Below, in pieces: positions 14,665 through 24,450 of a stretch of DNA of 38,754 bases (positions within the stretch are counted from its first letter, which is position 1; each line of letters starts with the position of its first letter). The position numbers and the translations under genes are program-made. This DNA is from a virus: the IMG/VR virus record IMGVR_UViG_3300046656_000389, positions 1-38,754 of that record. One strand, written 5' to 3'. The notes under the pieces were generated by a model. The model had not been told where the DNA came from, did no database searches, and was given only the letters and a program-made list of their open reading frames with translations.

Positions 14665-15089
14665 TGCTGCAGCCGATCCGCTTCACCACGACCGAGCCCG
14701 GGAAGCTCTCGACGGAGCTCGACCGGCTCGTGCGCGATCTGCAGCGCGAGCTCGTCGCGGCGCGCCTTTCCTCGGGCGAGCGCTGGGCTCCCCAGCCGAC
14801 GGTGAACGGCATCGCTGGCCAGACCGTCGTCGCCAAGGCGAAGCCCGGTGACCTCTTGCCGGTCAATTCCGCGCTCGGCGCCGTCGACGTGGCCCTGCCG
14901 ACGCTCACGCCGGGCGAGGCCGCCCGGAGCGTGCTCGTCCTCCGCTCGAGCACGCTCAACGCCGTGACGCTGCGCAGCACGCGGCCCATCAACGCCGGGG
15001 CGACCTCTGTCGCGCTCCCCGGGCAGGCTTCCGCATTCCTCGCCGTCTGGGACGGCGCGAGCTGGTGGACGGTGAACGGTGCCCCCTGA
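14664..15089 (+). CDS. Small structural protein, unknown
   Basis: ATG 14664 overlaps the tailspike stop, giving 141 residues. There is an N-terminal helix (KLSTELDRLVRDLQRELVAARLSSGE) and then a beta-rich C-terminal domain (VVAKAKPGDLLPVNSALGAVDVALPTLTPGE, FLAVWDGASWWTVNG). The pattern of a short coil followed by a beta domain is frequent in fibre or spike accessory proteins. It may be a trimeric tail component, which is inference. Confidence 0.55.
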   Translation: MLQPIRFTTTEPGKLSTELDRLVRDLQRELVAARLSSGERWAPQPTVNGIAGQTVVAKAKPGDLLPVNSALGAVDVALPTLTPGEAARSVLVLRSSTLNAVTLRSTRPINAGATSVALPGQASAFLAVWDGASWWTVNGAP

Positions 15090-18000
15090 GCGGATGCCAC
15101 CGCTACACGTCGTGCCTGCCCCTGGCATGCACGAGGGCGTCGAGCCGCGCCTGGCGCCGCCCGGGACGCTCACCTACGCGCAGAACGTCAGGTGGGAGCG
15201 CCCTGGGCGCATTCGCAAGCGCGTGGGTGCGACGCAGAAGGGCGCCACGCCGGGCGGCGCCACCTATGGCGGCTCCTGGGTGCAGGGCGATCTCGTCGCC
15301 ATCGACGAAACCGTCCACCGCTTTCATGAGGACAACGCCAATTGGTGGCCGGTCGGGAACGACACCCCGATCGTGCCGGTCGGGCGGTACCCGCTCCCCT
15401 TCGACGAGACCAATGCCGCCGGCTTCCTGAGCGTCGCCGTCGCGAGCGGCGTGGTGGTGACGGCCTCGAGCCTGAACGGCACGACTCGGCTTATCGGCAC
15501 CACCGCGGAAGGCAGGGTGCTCTGGCAGGCGAGCTTCACGGGAGACAAGGCGCGCCTGCTGCTCGTCGGCTCCACGCTCTACTGCATTGCGTTCAGCTCC
15601 TCGACGCTGCCGGCCACGGTCGTGGCGCGCACCGTGCAGGCCTCGCTCGGGACGGTGGGCTCGCCGACCACGCTCTTCAGCTCGACGACGTACTCGGCCT
15701 TCGACATCGCCAACCTCGAGACGACGAGCAGCTGGCTCGTGGCCACGTGGGACGGCGCGCAGATCCGCCTGCGCATCATGTCGGGCACGAGCCAAACGGC
15801 GTTCAATAACGTTCCCGTCGCGGTCGCCATCCTGGGCGGCCTCGCCATCGCCGGCAGCGGGGCCAACAGCGACACCATCTGGGTCGCTTGGCACAACGGC
15901 ACGAACCTGATCGGGGCCGGCTACAAGTGGGACCTCTCGAACCTCTGGACCACGGGCAACACCACACTTTTCGCGGGCGGCGGTGGCGCGACCGGCGTGC
16001 CGCTCGGGCAGCCGACGATTTTGCGCGTCAACGCTACGCAGGCCCTGATCGCCTTCACGCGCATCAGCTCGCCCTCCGCGCTGCTCTCGAGCTTCAGCGT
16101 GCGCACGTGCCTGTTCGATACCGCCGCGGTCGGCACGGTGAGCCGCACGGGCGACTCATGGGGCTGGGCGCTCACGAGCAAATTCATGCCGGCGACGACC
16201 TCGCCCGCGCTCTCGTCGAGCACGCGCGCCCGCGTGTGGGTCGCGAGCGTCGCCAACGGTCTCGACCTGAGCTCGCGCAGCGCCATTCTCGACCTCAGCG
16301 TCACGGGTACATCGGGGCCCATCGACGGCACCATCCTCGCGCTCTCGTACGAACGCGATTCGGTGGGCGGCAGCGATCTGATCGAGGTCGCCGTGGGCTC
16401 GTTCTTGTTCCAGGAGTCGTATGGGCAGGTGCAGCGCTCGCTCGCGGTCACGCCGCTTGCGTCCTCGCCGCGCTCGCTGGCAGAGCTCGCCGTCTTCACC
16501 ACCCGGCAGGCGAGCTTTGCGCCGCGGGAGAATACTCGGACCGTTCAGCGGCTCGGCCCCGGGGAATACGTGTGCGGCGGCGGCGCGCTCGTCGAGGTGC
16601 AGTCGAAGCCCGCGGGGGTGACCTTTCGCTACCTCCCCCTGAACGGCTTCCCGCAGTTCCCCTTCATCGCTGGCGCACCCATTGCGGGCGGCGCGCTCAC
16701 GGGGCCGCAGGATTACACCTATCTTGCCCTATACGAGCACCTCGACGACCTCGGCCAGCGCGTTCGCTCGTCGCCAAGCGCGGCGATCGTCGTCGCGACC
16801 ACAGGCGTCAACAAGCAGATCACCATCGAGGGCACCGTGCCGAGCGGCACCGGTCGGCCAGGCGCGACGCTGCACCTCTACCGCTCGTGGCTCGGCGGTC
16901 CGTACCACCGGGTGACCCCCGACTTCGGGGCTCCGCTCATCACGAGCGGGGCGGGCGCGGCGACGACGGCCGGATATGTGAGCTTCACCGACAACATGAG
17001 CGACGCGACGGCGTCGACCAAGGAAGAGCTGCCCTACGCGGTGGACGCCCTCCCGAACGATCCGCCGAGCGGTGCGCGCCTCGTGGTGCAGGGTGACGGC
17101 CGGCTCTTTTGCGCCTGTTGGGACCCGCACGTGGTGTGGGTATCCAAGCTCTGGGTACCGGGCGAGCCGGCGCAGTTCGTGGATGACGACGCGTTCCGCA
17201 TCTTCTTCCCGGAGCCCATCGTCGCGCTCGCTTACCAGGACGGCGCGCTCGTCGGCTTGGGCAAGCATGCGGTCTACCTCGTCTCGGGCGATGGCCCGAA
17301 CGACAACGGCACGAACCCGTTCCCCGAGCCGCGCCTGCTCCCGACGGAAAGCGGGTGCGTGGATTGGCGCAGCGTCGTCACGAGCGCGATCGGCACGTTC
17401 TTTCAGTCCCAGTCCGGGATCATGCTGCTCCCCCGCGGCTTCGGGCCGCCCGTGCCCATCGGCGCGGACGTGATCGACAGCCTGTCCGGCGCGTCCGGGG
17501 GCGAAGGCGGGGTCGTGATCGGCAGTGCCAAGTCCCGGCAGCCGAACGGCGCCGAGCTCGTGCACTTCCTGATGAACCAGAAGATCCTCACGTACGACAC
17601 CCGCGCGCAGGCCTGGTCGGTCGACGTCTTCACGAGCTTCGCGCCGCTCGCGATCGGGACCCTGAACGACCGGCTCGTGATGACGTGGGCGAGCACGGGC
17701 GTCGACACCGTGCTTTGGATGAATGACCAAGGCGTCGGCAGCGGCGGTGACTACGGCTCGTCGGGCGCCGTGTGGGTCGAGATGCGGCTCCGCTTCGCTG
17801 AGCTCCGCCCGTTCGGCATCTGCGGCATGGGGCGGCTCGAAAAGGCCGTGCTCGCGCTCGAGGGCGATCTCGGGACGATTCAGTCCAACCTGGTCGCGCA
17901 AACCACGCTCGACGACGGCATCGACGTCGACGGGCAAACAGAGACGCGCACCTACCCGCTCGGCAGCCCTGGCGGCATGACAAGCGGCGAGGGCAATTCG

Positions 18001-18183
18001 GGGCTCTTATACCTCGGGGTTGTGCCCGCGCGGGCGAACGGCACGTCGTTCGGGCTCGAGCTCTACGACTCCAAGCTTTCCGCGGGGAGCGTCAATGCGC
18101 AGAGCTGGGACTTCTTCGGCTTCAGCCTTCAGGTGCAGGCCGAAGAAGGCTTGCGCGATCTCCCTGCAACGGCGGTGCAGTGA
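15079..18183 (+). CDS. Large tail protein (stabilisation or tail-hub like)
   Basis: This 1034-residue protein is read from GTG 15079, overlapping the previous gene; ATG 15094 is an alternative. The N-terminus HEGVEPRLAPPGTLTYAQNVRWERPGRIRKRVG, with strands pairing an L..A.N......G...KR.G pattern, is usual at the start of podovirus tail tube or P22 gp10-like stabilisation proteins. The rest is beta-rich with many Ser/Thr/Gly and repeated V.W or W.A blades (GRVLWQASF, WLVATWDGAQIRLRIM, RLFCACWDPHVVWVSKLWVPGEPAQF), suggestive of a beta-propeller. It would join the portal and adaptor to the tail needle or spikes. Confidence 0.65.
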   Translation: MPPERMPPLHVVPAPGMHEGVEPRLAPPGTLTYAQNVRWERPGRIRKRVGATQKGATPGGATYGGSWVQGDLVAIDETVHRFHEDNANWWPVGNDTPIVPVGRYPLPFDETNAAGFLSVAVASGVVVTASSLNGTTRLIGTTAEGRVLWQASFTGDKARLLLVGSTLYCIAFSSSTLPATVVARTVQASLGTVGSPTTLFSSTTYSAFDIANLETTSSWLVATWDGAQIRLRIMSGTSQTAFNNVPVAVAILGGLAIAGSGANSDTIWVAWHNGTNLIGAGYKWDLSNLWTTGNTTLFAGGGGATGVPLGQPTILRVNATQALIAFTRISSPSALLSSFSVRTCLFDTAAVGTVSRTGDSWGWALTSKFMPATTSPALSSSTRARVWVASVANGLDLSSRSAILDLSVTGTSGPIDGTILALSYERDSVGGSDLIEVAVGSFLFQESYGQVQRSLAVTPLASSPRSLAELAVFTTRQASFAPRENTRTVQRLGPGEYVCGGGALVEVQSKPAGVTFRYLPLNGFPQFPFIAGAPIAGGALTGPQDYTYLALYEHLDDLGQRVRSSPSAAIVVATTGVNKQITIEGTVPSGTGRPGATLHLYRSWLGGPYHRVTPDFGAPLITSGAGAATTAGYVSFTDNMSDATASTKEELPYAVDALPNDPPSGARLVVQGDGRLFCACWDPHVVWVSKLWVPGEPAQFVDDDAFRIFFPEPIVALAYQDGALVGLGKHAVYLVSGDGPNDNGTNPFPEPRLLPTESGCVDWRSVVTSAIGTFFQSQSGIMLLPRGFGPPVPIGADVIDSLSGASGGEGGVVIGSAKSRQPNGAELVHFLMNQKILTYDTRAQAWSVDVFTSFAPLAIGTLNDRLVMTWASTGVDTVLWMNDQGVGSGGDYGSSGAVWVEMRLRFAELRPFGICGMGRLEKAVLALEGDLGTIQSNLVAQTTLDDGIDVDGQTETRTYPLGSPGGMTSGEGNSGLLYLGVVPARANGTSFGLELYDSKLSAGSVNAQSWDFFGFSLQVQAEEGLRDLPATAVQ

Positions 18184-20102
18184 TGGGTGTTTTCGACGCA
18201 TTTACCGGTGGATTGGTTGGGGCAAGCCCATTCGGGGAGGGCAAGGTCCTGGGGCCACAGCACCCAGTCGGAGGCGATGAGGCTCGCCCTGGCCGCGAGG
18301 TCGATCCGCTCACCGGCGAGCGTGCCGAGGAGCACCGCGACGACTTCCTCTATGGCGGCTACCAGGGCGGCGCGCAGGACTTCAACGCGCAGACGCAGGG
18401 CATCGCGAGCGGCTACGGCCAGCAGATGCAGGGCGTGGGGCAGGCCTACGGTGGGCAGTTCCAAAACAACGCGCAGCAGTACGGCAACGACCTCGGCAAC
18501 CTCGGGCACGGGCAGTACGGCGAGGGCACGGCCCTCACCTCGATGGGCAGAGACACGCTCGGGAACGTCGACGCCAACGCCTACGTCGATCCGAACTCCC
18601 TTTACCAGTCGAACCAGGCCGCCGCGAACATGGGCGGGCAGGCCGCGTCGATGGACGTCGCTGCCGGGCAGCTGTTGAACATGGACTTTAGTGGCCCTTC
18701 GGTCGCGGAGGCGCAGCTGAACGCGGGGGCGCAGCAGACCGCGAATCAGAACCTTGCCCTTGCGCAGTCCGGGCGCGGCATGGGCGGCGGCGCCGCGGCA
18801 CGGCGCGCGGCGATGCGACAGAACGCGCAGGTCATGGGCGAGACGAACGCCCAGGCGGCAGGGCTCCGCGCGAACGAGGCCGCGACGCAGCGCGCCCAGA
18901 AGATGCAGGCAGTGCAGGCCGGCGGCCAGATGTACGGAGCGGCGGGAAGCCTGTACGGCCAGCAAGCGGGCGTCGGGTCGCAGAACCTCGGCACCCTCGC
19001 TGGCGCGCGTCAAGGCGCCGTGTCGGACGCGAACCAATTGGGACTCGGTCTGACCAATACCGGTGTGGGGGCGATGCAAGCGGGCGCGAACACGGCCGCG
19101 GCCGGCGCCAATGCGCAGACGAACGCGCTGCAGGCAGGGGCCAACACCCAGCTCGGCGCGCTCCAAGGCGGCGCGAGCACCGAGCTCGGCGGGCAGCAGC
19201 TCTCCAATCAAACGAACACTGCCGCGCTCGGTGGCACCATGGGATTCGAAGCGGACATGACGGGACGTCGTGGCCAAACGCTGCATGCGCAAGAGGTCAA
19301 TCAGCAGAATCAAAAAGAGAACCAAGCTGCTTCAGTGGGGCTCGTGGGCGAGGTGCTCGGCGGCATCGTGAGCGATCGCACGGCCAAGACAGACGTGAAG
19401 CGTATTCCGGTCGATGCACGCATCTTTGGCGGCGGGTCCGGTGCGCAGGGGTCCGAGGCTTCCCGCTTCGCCGATGCGCTTACCGGTTGGAAGCGCAGCA
19501 TGGGCATGGCCGAGGACAAGCCGGTGGGTGAAACCGGATATACGCAGTTTGCGCGCACTCTTGCGCGCCGTGAGCCATCGGGCGTCCGCGCGGAGCACGC
19601 CGCAGCCGCTGCGCGCGCGGGTGGGAACGAGCGTGTCAGCGCCACGCCCTATGGCGGCCCGACCGAAGCTGAGTACCAGGCTGCGCGTGCCTGGTCTCAG
19701 CCCGCATCGAGCTATGGCGGCGTGGACATCGCGGCGCTCGACGAGGCGAACCGACGCGCGCGCTCGAACTACGGCGCGAGCTCGCCGAGCCCCGAGGCCG
19801 CTTCGCACGCCATCGACCAGGCGAACCCCTACACGTTCGACTACAAGGACCCCGAGCGACACGGGGAGGGGCGCCGGCTCGGCGTCATGGCGCAGGATCT
19901 CGAGAAGACGCCCGCCGGATCTGAGGCCGTCATGCGCGCTCCCGACGGCACGCGGATGATCAGCGATCCGGAGCTCACGACGATCAACACCGCCGCCCTG
20001 CACAACCAGCAGGAGCAGCTCGACGACCTGAAGAAGAAGCTCGGCATCGACTACGAGGGGCTCGATAGCGCGTACGCACGGGAGGCCTCGGGATGGCGGT
20101 AG
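18183..20102 (+). CDS. Internal virion/ejection-like protein with S74-like C-terminal domain
   Basis: ATG 18183 (GTG 18180 possible) gives 639 residues. Residues about 30-395 are low-complexity Gln/Gly/Ala/Asn with repeats such as AQTNALQAGANTQLGALQGGA, consistent with an internal or tail protein. The C-terminal part begins VSDRTAKTDVKRI (Ser397) and later has NPYTFDYKDPERHGEGRRLGVMAQDLEKTP. This matches the peptidase_S74 or intramolecular chaperone pattern (SDR..K..I..I, Y.F.YK, G..AQ.LE..P). S74 domains help fibres trimerise and cut themselves off at a Ser-Asp bond. Two more long internal-type genes follow. An ejection protein and a tail fibre are both possible. Confidence 0.65.
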   Translation: MGVFDAFTGGLVGASPFGEGKVLGPQHPVGGDEARPGREVDPLTGERAEEHRDDFLYGGYQGGAQDFNAQTQGIASGYGQQMQGVGQAYGGQFQNNAQQYGNDLGNLGHGQYGEGTALTSMGRDTLGNVDANAYVDPNSLYQSNQAAANMGGQAASMDVAAGQLLNMDFSGPSVAEAQLNAGAQQTANQNLALAQSGRGMGGGAAARRAAMRQNAQVMGETNAQAAGLRANEAATQRAQKMQAVQAGGQMYGAAGSLYGQQAGVGSQNLGTLAGARQGAVSDANQLGLGLTNTGVGAMQAGANTAAAGANAQTNALQAGANTQLGALQGGASTELGGQQLSNQTNTAALGGTMGFEADMTGRRGQTLHAQEVNQQNQKENQAASVGLVGEVLGGIVSDRTAKTDVKRIPVDARIFGGGSGAQGSEASRFADALTGWKRSMGMAEDKPVGETGYTQFARTLARREPSGVRAEHAAAAARAGGNERVSATPYGGPTEAEYQAARAWSQPASSYGGVDIAALDEANRRARSNYGASSPSPEAASHAIDQANPYTFDYKDPERHGEGRRLGVMAQDLEKTPAGSEAVMRAPDGTRMISDPELTTINTAALHNQQEQLDDLKKKLGIDYEGLDSAYAREASGWR

Positions 20103-21958
20103 GCGGGGACTTCGGCATGCCGAACCCCCCGGTGCGGTTCGAGCAGGATCCGGATTCCCCGGACGGCACGGGTACGTTCCATTTTCAGGACGGCTCGAGC
20201 CTCTTCGCTCACGAGCCCGAGCTCGCGCAACGAGTGTCGGCGCCCGACGAGCGCACGGCCAACAACGACTCGCAGCAGAGCAAGGCGGGCTATTGGCTCG
20301 ACGCCCCCGTGGCGGCGCCCCAGGAGGCTCCCTCGCGTCTCGACGCGGGTGGCGGCCTCATGGCGGCGGCGGGCACCGGCAACGCCCACGCGGCGCCCAG
20401 CGGCCCGCTCCCCGGCAGCTACGGGCCCGGCGGTAGGCTCAACGTCGCGGGCGTGGTGCCGGACAAGCCGCTCGACGAGCTGCTCACGTCGGGGGCGCCC
20501 GCGCCCCAGTTCGCCCCAGACCCCGCCGCTGCCGCGGCGCTCCACCGCCGGCTGGCCGCAGGCCCTCCCGGTGCCGAGGCGCTCCCAGCGCCGGCTCCGC
20601 TCCACCGGCCTTGGGTTGGTGGCCGCGCCGGCGGCACCATGCCGGTCAGCTCGACGATGACGGTCGAGTCGCAGGGCGCGCCGTACTCCTACGAGGACAT
20701 GGCGCTCCGCGAGCGCGCCAATCAGCAGGTCGCCGAGGCGCAGCTCGCGGGCTACGCGGCGCAGAAGGCCGAGGCTGAAGCGCGCGGGGCAGCCATGCGG
20801 GCGGCCATCCCCGAACTCCGACAGAAGGAAGCGGAGGGCCGCGCTGAGCTGAGCAAGCTCGATCAGAACTACCGCGACGAGCGTTCCCATGTGCGCTCGA
20901 TCATTGAGGGGCACGACCGCCAGGCGAAGCCAGACCCAAACCGCTTCTACAAGCGTGCGGGCACGGGCGGACAGATCGCCATGGTCATTGGGCAGGCGCT
21001 TGGCGCCTACGCCGCGATCCTCGGTCACTCCGACAACTTTGCCCAGAAGCTCGTAAGCGAAGCCCAGGATCGCGACATGCGGGCGCAGGAGGACGAGATC
21101 GCGAGTGGTCGCGTCGGCGACAACAACTTGCTCGCCCGCCTTCGCGACCAGTTTGGCGATCTCGACCAGGCGAAGAGCGCGCTCAAGCTCGTGCAGTCCG
21201 ACCTGCTCGACCGGGAGATCAAGTCTTTCGCGGACCAGGCGCAGTCGGCGGCAGCGACCCGCGCGGCCGCGCTTTGGCTTGCTCAAAACCAGCAAGAGCG
21301 CCTGAAGGAAGAGCAGCGGTTCCGCGATCTCGCCATCGGCAAGCAGACGATGAAGACGGACGCGAAGATCGTCACGCCGAGCGCGGGCCACTACGCGACC
21401 GACGAAGAGCTCATGCGGCAGCAGCTCAAGCAAAACAAGCTCAAAGGCGATCTGATGCAGAGCGAGAACGAGCTCGGCTACCAGCGCCAGGGCGGCGAGC
21501 AGGCCGACAAGCTCACGAAGCGCGCGAACGCGAGCGCCGGCAAGCATGCGGTGCCGCGCGGTCTCATCCCCGTGGCGACCGCCGCGGACTCCACGCTCTC
21601 GATGGGCGACAAGATCCTGAACGCGTACGGCGTGAAGGAGGGCGATGACGTCGGCTACCTCCGTGGCAAGGCGCTCGGTGCGCGCGCCGTGCTCGACCAG
21701 TCGCGGCAGCGGGACATCGACTCGAACCTTCAGAACTACTACGCCGAAGTCCACAAGATGATCACGGGCGCGTCGCCCACGGAATCGGACAAGAAGGAAT
21801 TCGAGCACCGCGCGAGCAGCTGGTCACCCGCGCAGATCATCAACTACGTCAACAACTCCAACGAGCTCGCGCGGCACAAGCAGCAATTCATCGAGCAGAT
21901 GCGCGGCCAGGGCCAGGTCGGCGGCGGCGACGAGCCGACCGACGGGGGAGAGCGCTGA
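20093..21958 (+). CDS. Putative internal virion (ejection) protein
   Basis: The product has 621 residues. GGGAGG precedes ATG 20093, which overlaps the upstream gene by ten bases. The first 190 residues are Pro/Ala/Gly-rich and probably disordered. The middle (about 200-460) is helical and charged, with coiled-coil tendency (AEAQLAGYAAQKAEAEARGAAM, KEEQRFRDLAIGKQTMK). One hydrophobic stretch is IAMVIGQALGAYAAILG near 290. The C-terminus ends in a polar tail. Such sequence, next to other long internal-type genes, fits proteins expelled with DNA to form a channel, as T7 gp14-16 or P22 gp7/16/20. No enzyme motif was found. Confidence 0.55.
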   Translation: MAVGGDFGMPNPPVRFEQDPDSPDGTGTFHFQDGSSLFAHEPELAQRVSAPDERTANNDSQQSKAGYWLDAPVAAPQEAPSRLDAGGGLMAAAGTGNAHAAPSGPLPGSYGPGGRLNVAGVVPDKPLDELLTSGAPAPQFAPDPAAAAALHRRLAAGPPGAEALPAPAPLHRPWVGGRAGGTMPVSSTMTVESQGAPYSYEDMALRERANQQVAEAQLAGYAAQKAEAEARGAAMRAAIPELRQKEAEGRAELSKLDQNYRDERSHVRSIIEGHDRQAKPDPNRFYKRAGTGGQIAMVIGQALGAYAAILGHSDNFAQKLVSEAQDRDMRAQEDEIASGRVGDNNLLARLRDQFGDLDQAKSALKLVQSDLLDREIKSFADQAQSAAATRAAALWLAQNQQERLKEEQRFRDLAIGKQTMKTDAKIVTPSAGHYATDEELMRQQLKQNKLKGDLMQSENELGYQRQGGEQADKLTKRANASAGKHAVPRGLIPVATAADSTLSMGDKILNAYGVKEGDDVGYLRGKALGARAVLDQSRQRDIDSNLQNYYAEVHKMITGASPTESDKKEFEHRASSWSPAQIINYVNNSNELARHKQQFIEQMRGQGQVGGGDEPTDGGER

Positions 21959-24450
21959 TGGCCGTCTCGCTCGACGAAAACGGCAACTTGGTCGAGGTCG
22001 ACGAGGCGCCGGACCGCGTCGCGCAGATTGCCGCGCCCGCCCCGGCTCCGACCGCGCCCGCGCAGCACGCTGCCCTGCCGAAGCATTCGACCGGCGACGT
22101 GGGGGCCGAGCTCGTCGACAACCTGAAAGGTGCGGCCTCGACGATCGGGGCCACCGCGTTCGATGCGCTGATGGCGCCCGCGCGCGCGCTCGGCGCCGAC
22201 GTGCACGGCCGGAAGCTGCTCGAGAGCCTCGTGGCGCTCGGTGGCGGCGGGAACGAGCAGGCCCTCGAGTACACCGAGGAGCAGCGGAAGTGGGCCGAGG
22301 AGCATCCCTACCTGCACGGCGCGAGCGAGCTCGTTGGCACGGCGGCGGGCGGCTTTGGCCTTGGGCGTGCCGCTGAGGCGGGCGTCGAGGCGCTCGGGCT
22401 CGGCCGGACCGCGCAGGCGGTCGGAGCGGGTGCCGTGGAGGGTGCCGCGCAGAGCCTCTCCGGTGCGAGCGAGGACGCCTACATCCGGAACACCGACCTC
22501 ACCGGCGAGCAGATGCTCGCGGCCATGGGCTGGGGCGCCCTCATCGGCGGCGGCACCGGCCTCGCGGTGAGCAAGGCGGCGCAGAGCCTCTTCGGACGCG
22601 CGGGCAGCCGGGGCACGACTCCGCTCGACTCCCCGCGGGTGCCGGGGCTCGAGGAGGCACCAGCGCTCGGGGCAGCGCGCGAGGCCGGCGAAGCTGCCGG
22701 GGGCGAGGCTGCGCGGCCGTTCTCGGAGCGGTTCGCCGAGAAGCTCCGCGGCTTTTCCGAGGAGCGCACGGCCAAGGCCATCGGAGCCCGCGGCTCGGAC
22801 ATCCGAGGGCTCGGCAAGACGGCAGAAAAGGCCGAGGCCGAAATGCGGCGCATGACGCGCGACGTGCTCGAGGGGAAGCTCGAGGACGGCACGCCGATCT
22901 TCAAGGCGGTGCAGCCGCAAGACGAGCTCGTCTCAAACCTCGTCCGTGCCCGCGAGGAAGCCGGCTCCGCGCTCGGCGCCTTCCGGGAAAAGGTTGGCAC
23001 CTACATCGACAACGAGGCGCCCGCGCTCCGGCCGAAGCCGGCCGAGATCGCCGACCGCATCGAAGCGCAGGTGATTGCCCCGCTCGAGCAGAGCGTGGTG
23101 CCGCAGGTGCGTTCCAAGGCGAACGACGTGCGCGGCATCGTCGACGGGCTCCGCTCGCTCGGTGACGACGTCTCGCTCGAGCAGCTGCAGGGCGTGCGGC
23201 AGGAGCTCGCGAGCGTCATCTATCCCAAGAAGATCGGCCCCGGCCTGCCCCCGATGCCCCCGGCCTCTGCGGCCGAGCTGCAGCAGGCCGAGCGCATCAT
23301 CGAAGACGAGGTCGGCGCCACCATCGACCGCGCCGCCACCAAGATGGGCGGCGAGGAGCTCGGCCGATACGCCGAGCTCAAGGCCAAATATCGGTCGTAC
23401 CGCGAGGCCGCGCAGATCGCCGGCAAGGCGGACCTGCAGGATCTCGGCAATCGGGTGGTGTCGCCGAGCGACTACATGGCCGGCGTCGGGGGAGCCCTCA
23501 TGCACGGTAACCCGGTGACGGGCGTCGTCTCTGCCGCTGTGCACCACACGGTGCGTGAGCACTCGTCGGCAGTGCTCGCGGTCCTCGCCGACCGCTTGGC
23601 GCAGACGGTCGATCGGAAGATCGGCAAGGGTGTCGACGACTTCTTCACCCGCGCGCTCGGCCAGGCAGCCAAGGCTCAGCCGGCGAACGACGTGACCGCC
23701 GCCGCGACTGCCCCGGTGGCCACGCGGCGCGCGGCGTCGGCCGGCGCGCTCGCCACTCCCTTGGCCCTTTTCATGGGCAAGGAAAAGGACAAGCAGAAGG
23801 CGTATCGCGCCCGAGCGGCCGAGGTGCTCGAGGCCAACGCGGACTTCGGCGCGCGCATCCGGAACCGGAGCGAGGCGACGCTCGGCGATCTGCCGACGAA
23901 GGCGCCGAAGCTCGCGGCCTCGCTCGTGACGACGGCGACGCGCGGGGCGCAGTTCCTTTCCACCAAGCTCCCATCGCCCATCGTCAACGCCCAGAGCTTC
24001 ACGCCGCGCTCGAGCGTGCTGCCGGTGTCCGACGTCGAGCTCCACAAGTTCGCGCGCTACTGGTCGGCCGTCTCGAGCCCGCTCTCGACGCTCGACGACC
24101 TCCGCCGCGGCAAGCTCACCCCCGAGCAGGTCGAGGCGACGCGCGCCGTCTACCCCGAGCTTTACACGACCATCGTGACGAAGGTGCAGACGACCCTGCG
24201 CGAGCTCGACGCCAAGGGGACGTTCATCCCCTACACCGCTCGGCTGCAGCTCGATCTGCTGCTCGGGCTCGACGGCGCCGGCGAGCCGACCGCATCCCCC
24301 GCGTTCATCGCGCGCTTTCAGCAGATGCAGGCGCAGAGCGAGGCGGGCGGCGGGCGCGAGCAGGGCCCGACCCCAGCCAATCGACCCATCAACATCGCGC
24401 CACGCCTGCGCTCTGGCCTCGACGCGATGGTTTCAGGAGAGCCCCAATGA
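21958..24450 (+). CDS. Large putative ejection protein
   Basis: The 830-residue product starts at ATG 21958 (overlaps TGA of the preceding gene). An acidic N-terminus is followed by Gly/Ala-rich hydrophobic segments (ELVGTAAGGFGLGRAAEAGVEALGLG and MGWGALIGGGTGLAVSKAAQ, about 120-210) that could cross a membrane. Long charged helices cover about 250-500, and a second hydrophobic block (SPSDYMAGVGGALMHGNPVTGVVSAAVHHTV) is near 505. This mix of amphipathic helices and Gly-rich hydrophobic parts is usual for phage internal proteins that form the DNA-translocation conduit. No lysozyme signature was found. The assignment is from architecture and location. Confidence 0.55.
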   Translation: MAVSLDENGNLVEVDEAPDRVAQIAAPAPAPTAPAQHAALPKHSTGDVGAELVDNLKGAASTIGATAFDALMAPARALGADVHGRKLLESLVALGGGGNEQALEYTEEQRKWAEEHPYLHGASELVGTAAGGFGLGRAAEAGVEALGLGRTAQAVGAGAVEGAAQSLSGASEDAYIRNTDLTGEQMLAAMGWGALIGGGTGLAVSKAAQSLFGRAGSRGTTPLDSPRVPGLEEAPALGAAREAGEAAGGEAARPFSERFAEKLRGFSEERTAKAIGARGSDIRGLGKTAEKAEAEMRRMTRDVLEGKLEDGTPIFKAVQPQDELVSNLVRAREEAGSALGAFREKVGTYIDNEAPALRPKPAEIADRIEAQVIAPLEQSVVPQVRSKANDVRGIVDGLRSLGDDVSLEQLQGVRQELASVIYPKKIGPGLPPMPPASAAELQQAERIIEDEVGATIDRAATKMGGEELGRYAELKAKYRSYREAAQIAGKADLQDLGNRVVSPSDYMAGVGGALMHGNPVTGVVSAAVHHTVREHSSAVLAVLADRLAQTVDRKIGKGVDDFFTRALGQAAKAQPANDVTAAATAPVATRRAASAGALATPLALFMGKEKDKQKAYRARAAEVLEANADFGARIRNRSEATLGDLPTKAPKLAASLVTTATRGAQFLSTKLPSPIVNAQSFTPRSSVLPVSDVELHKFARYWSAVSSPLSTLDDLRRGKLTPEQVEATRAVYPELYTTIVTKVQTTLRELDAKGTFIPYTARLQLDLLLGLDGAGEPTASPAFIARFQQMQAQSEAGGGREQGPTPANRPINIAPRLRSGLDAMVSGEPQ

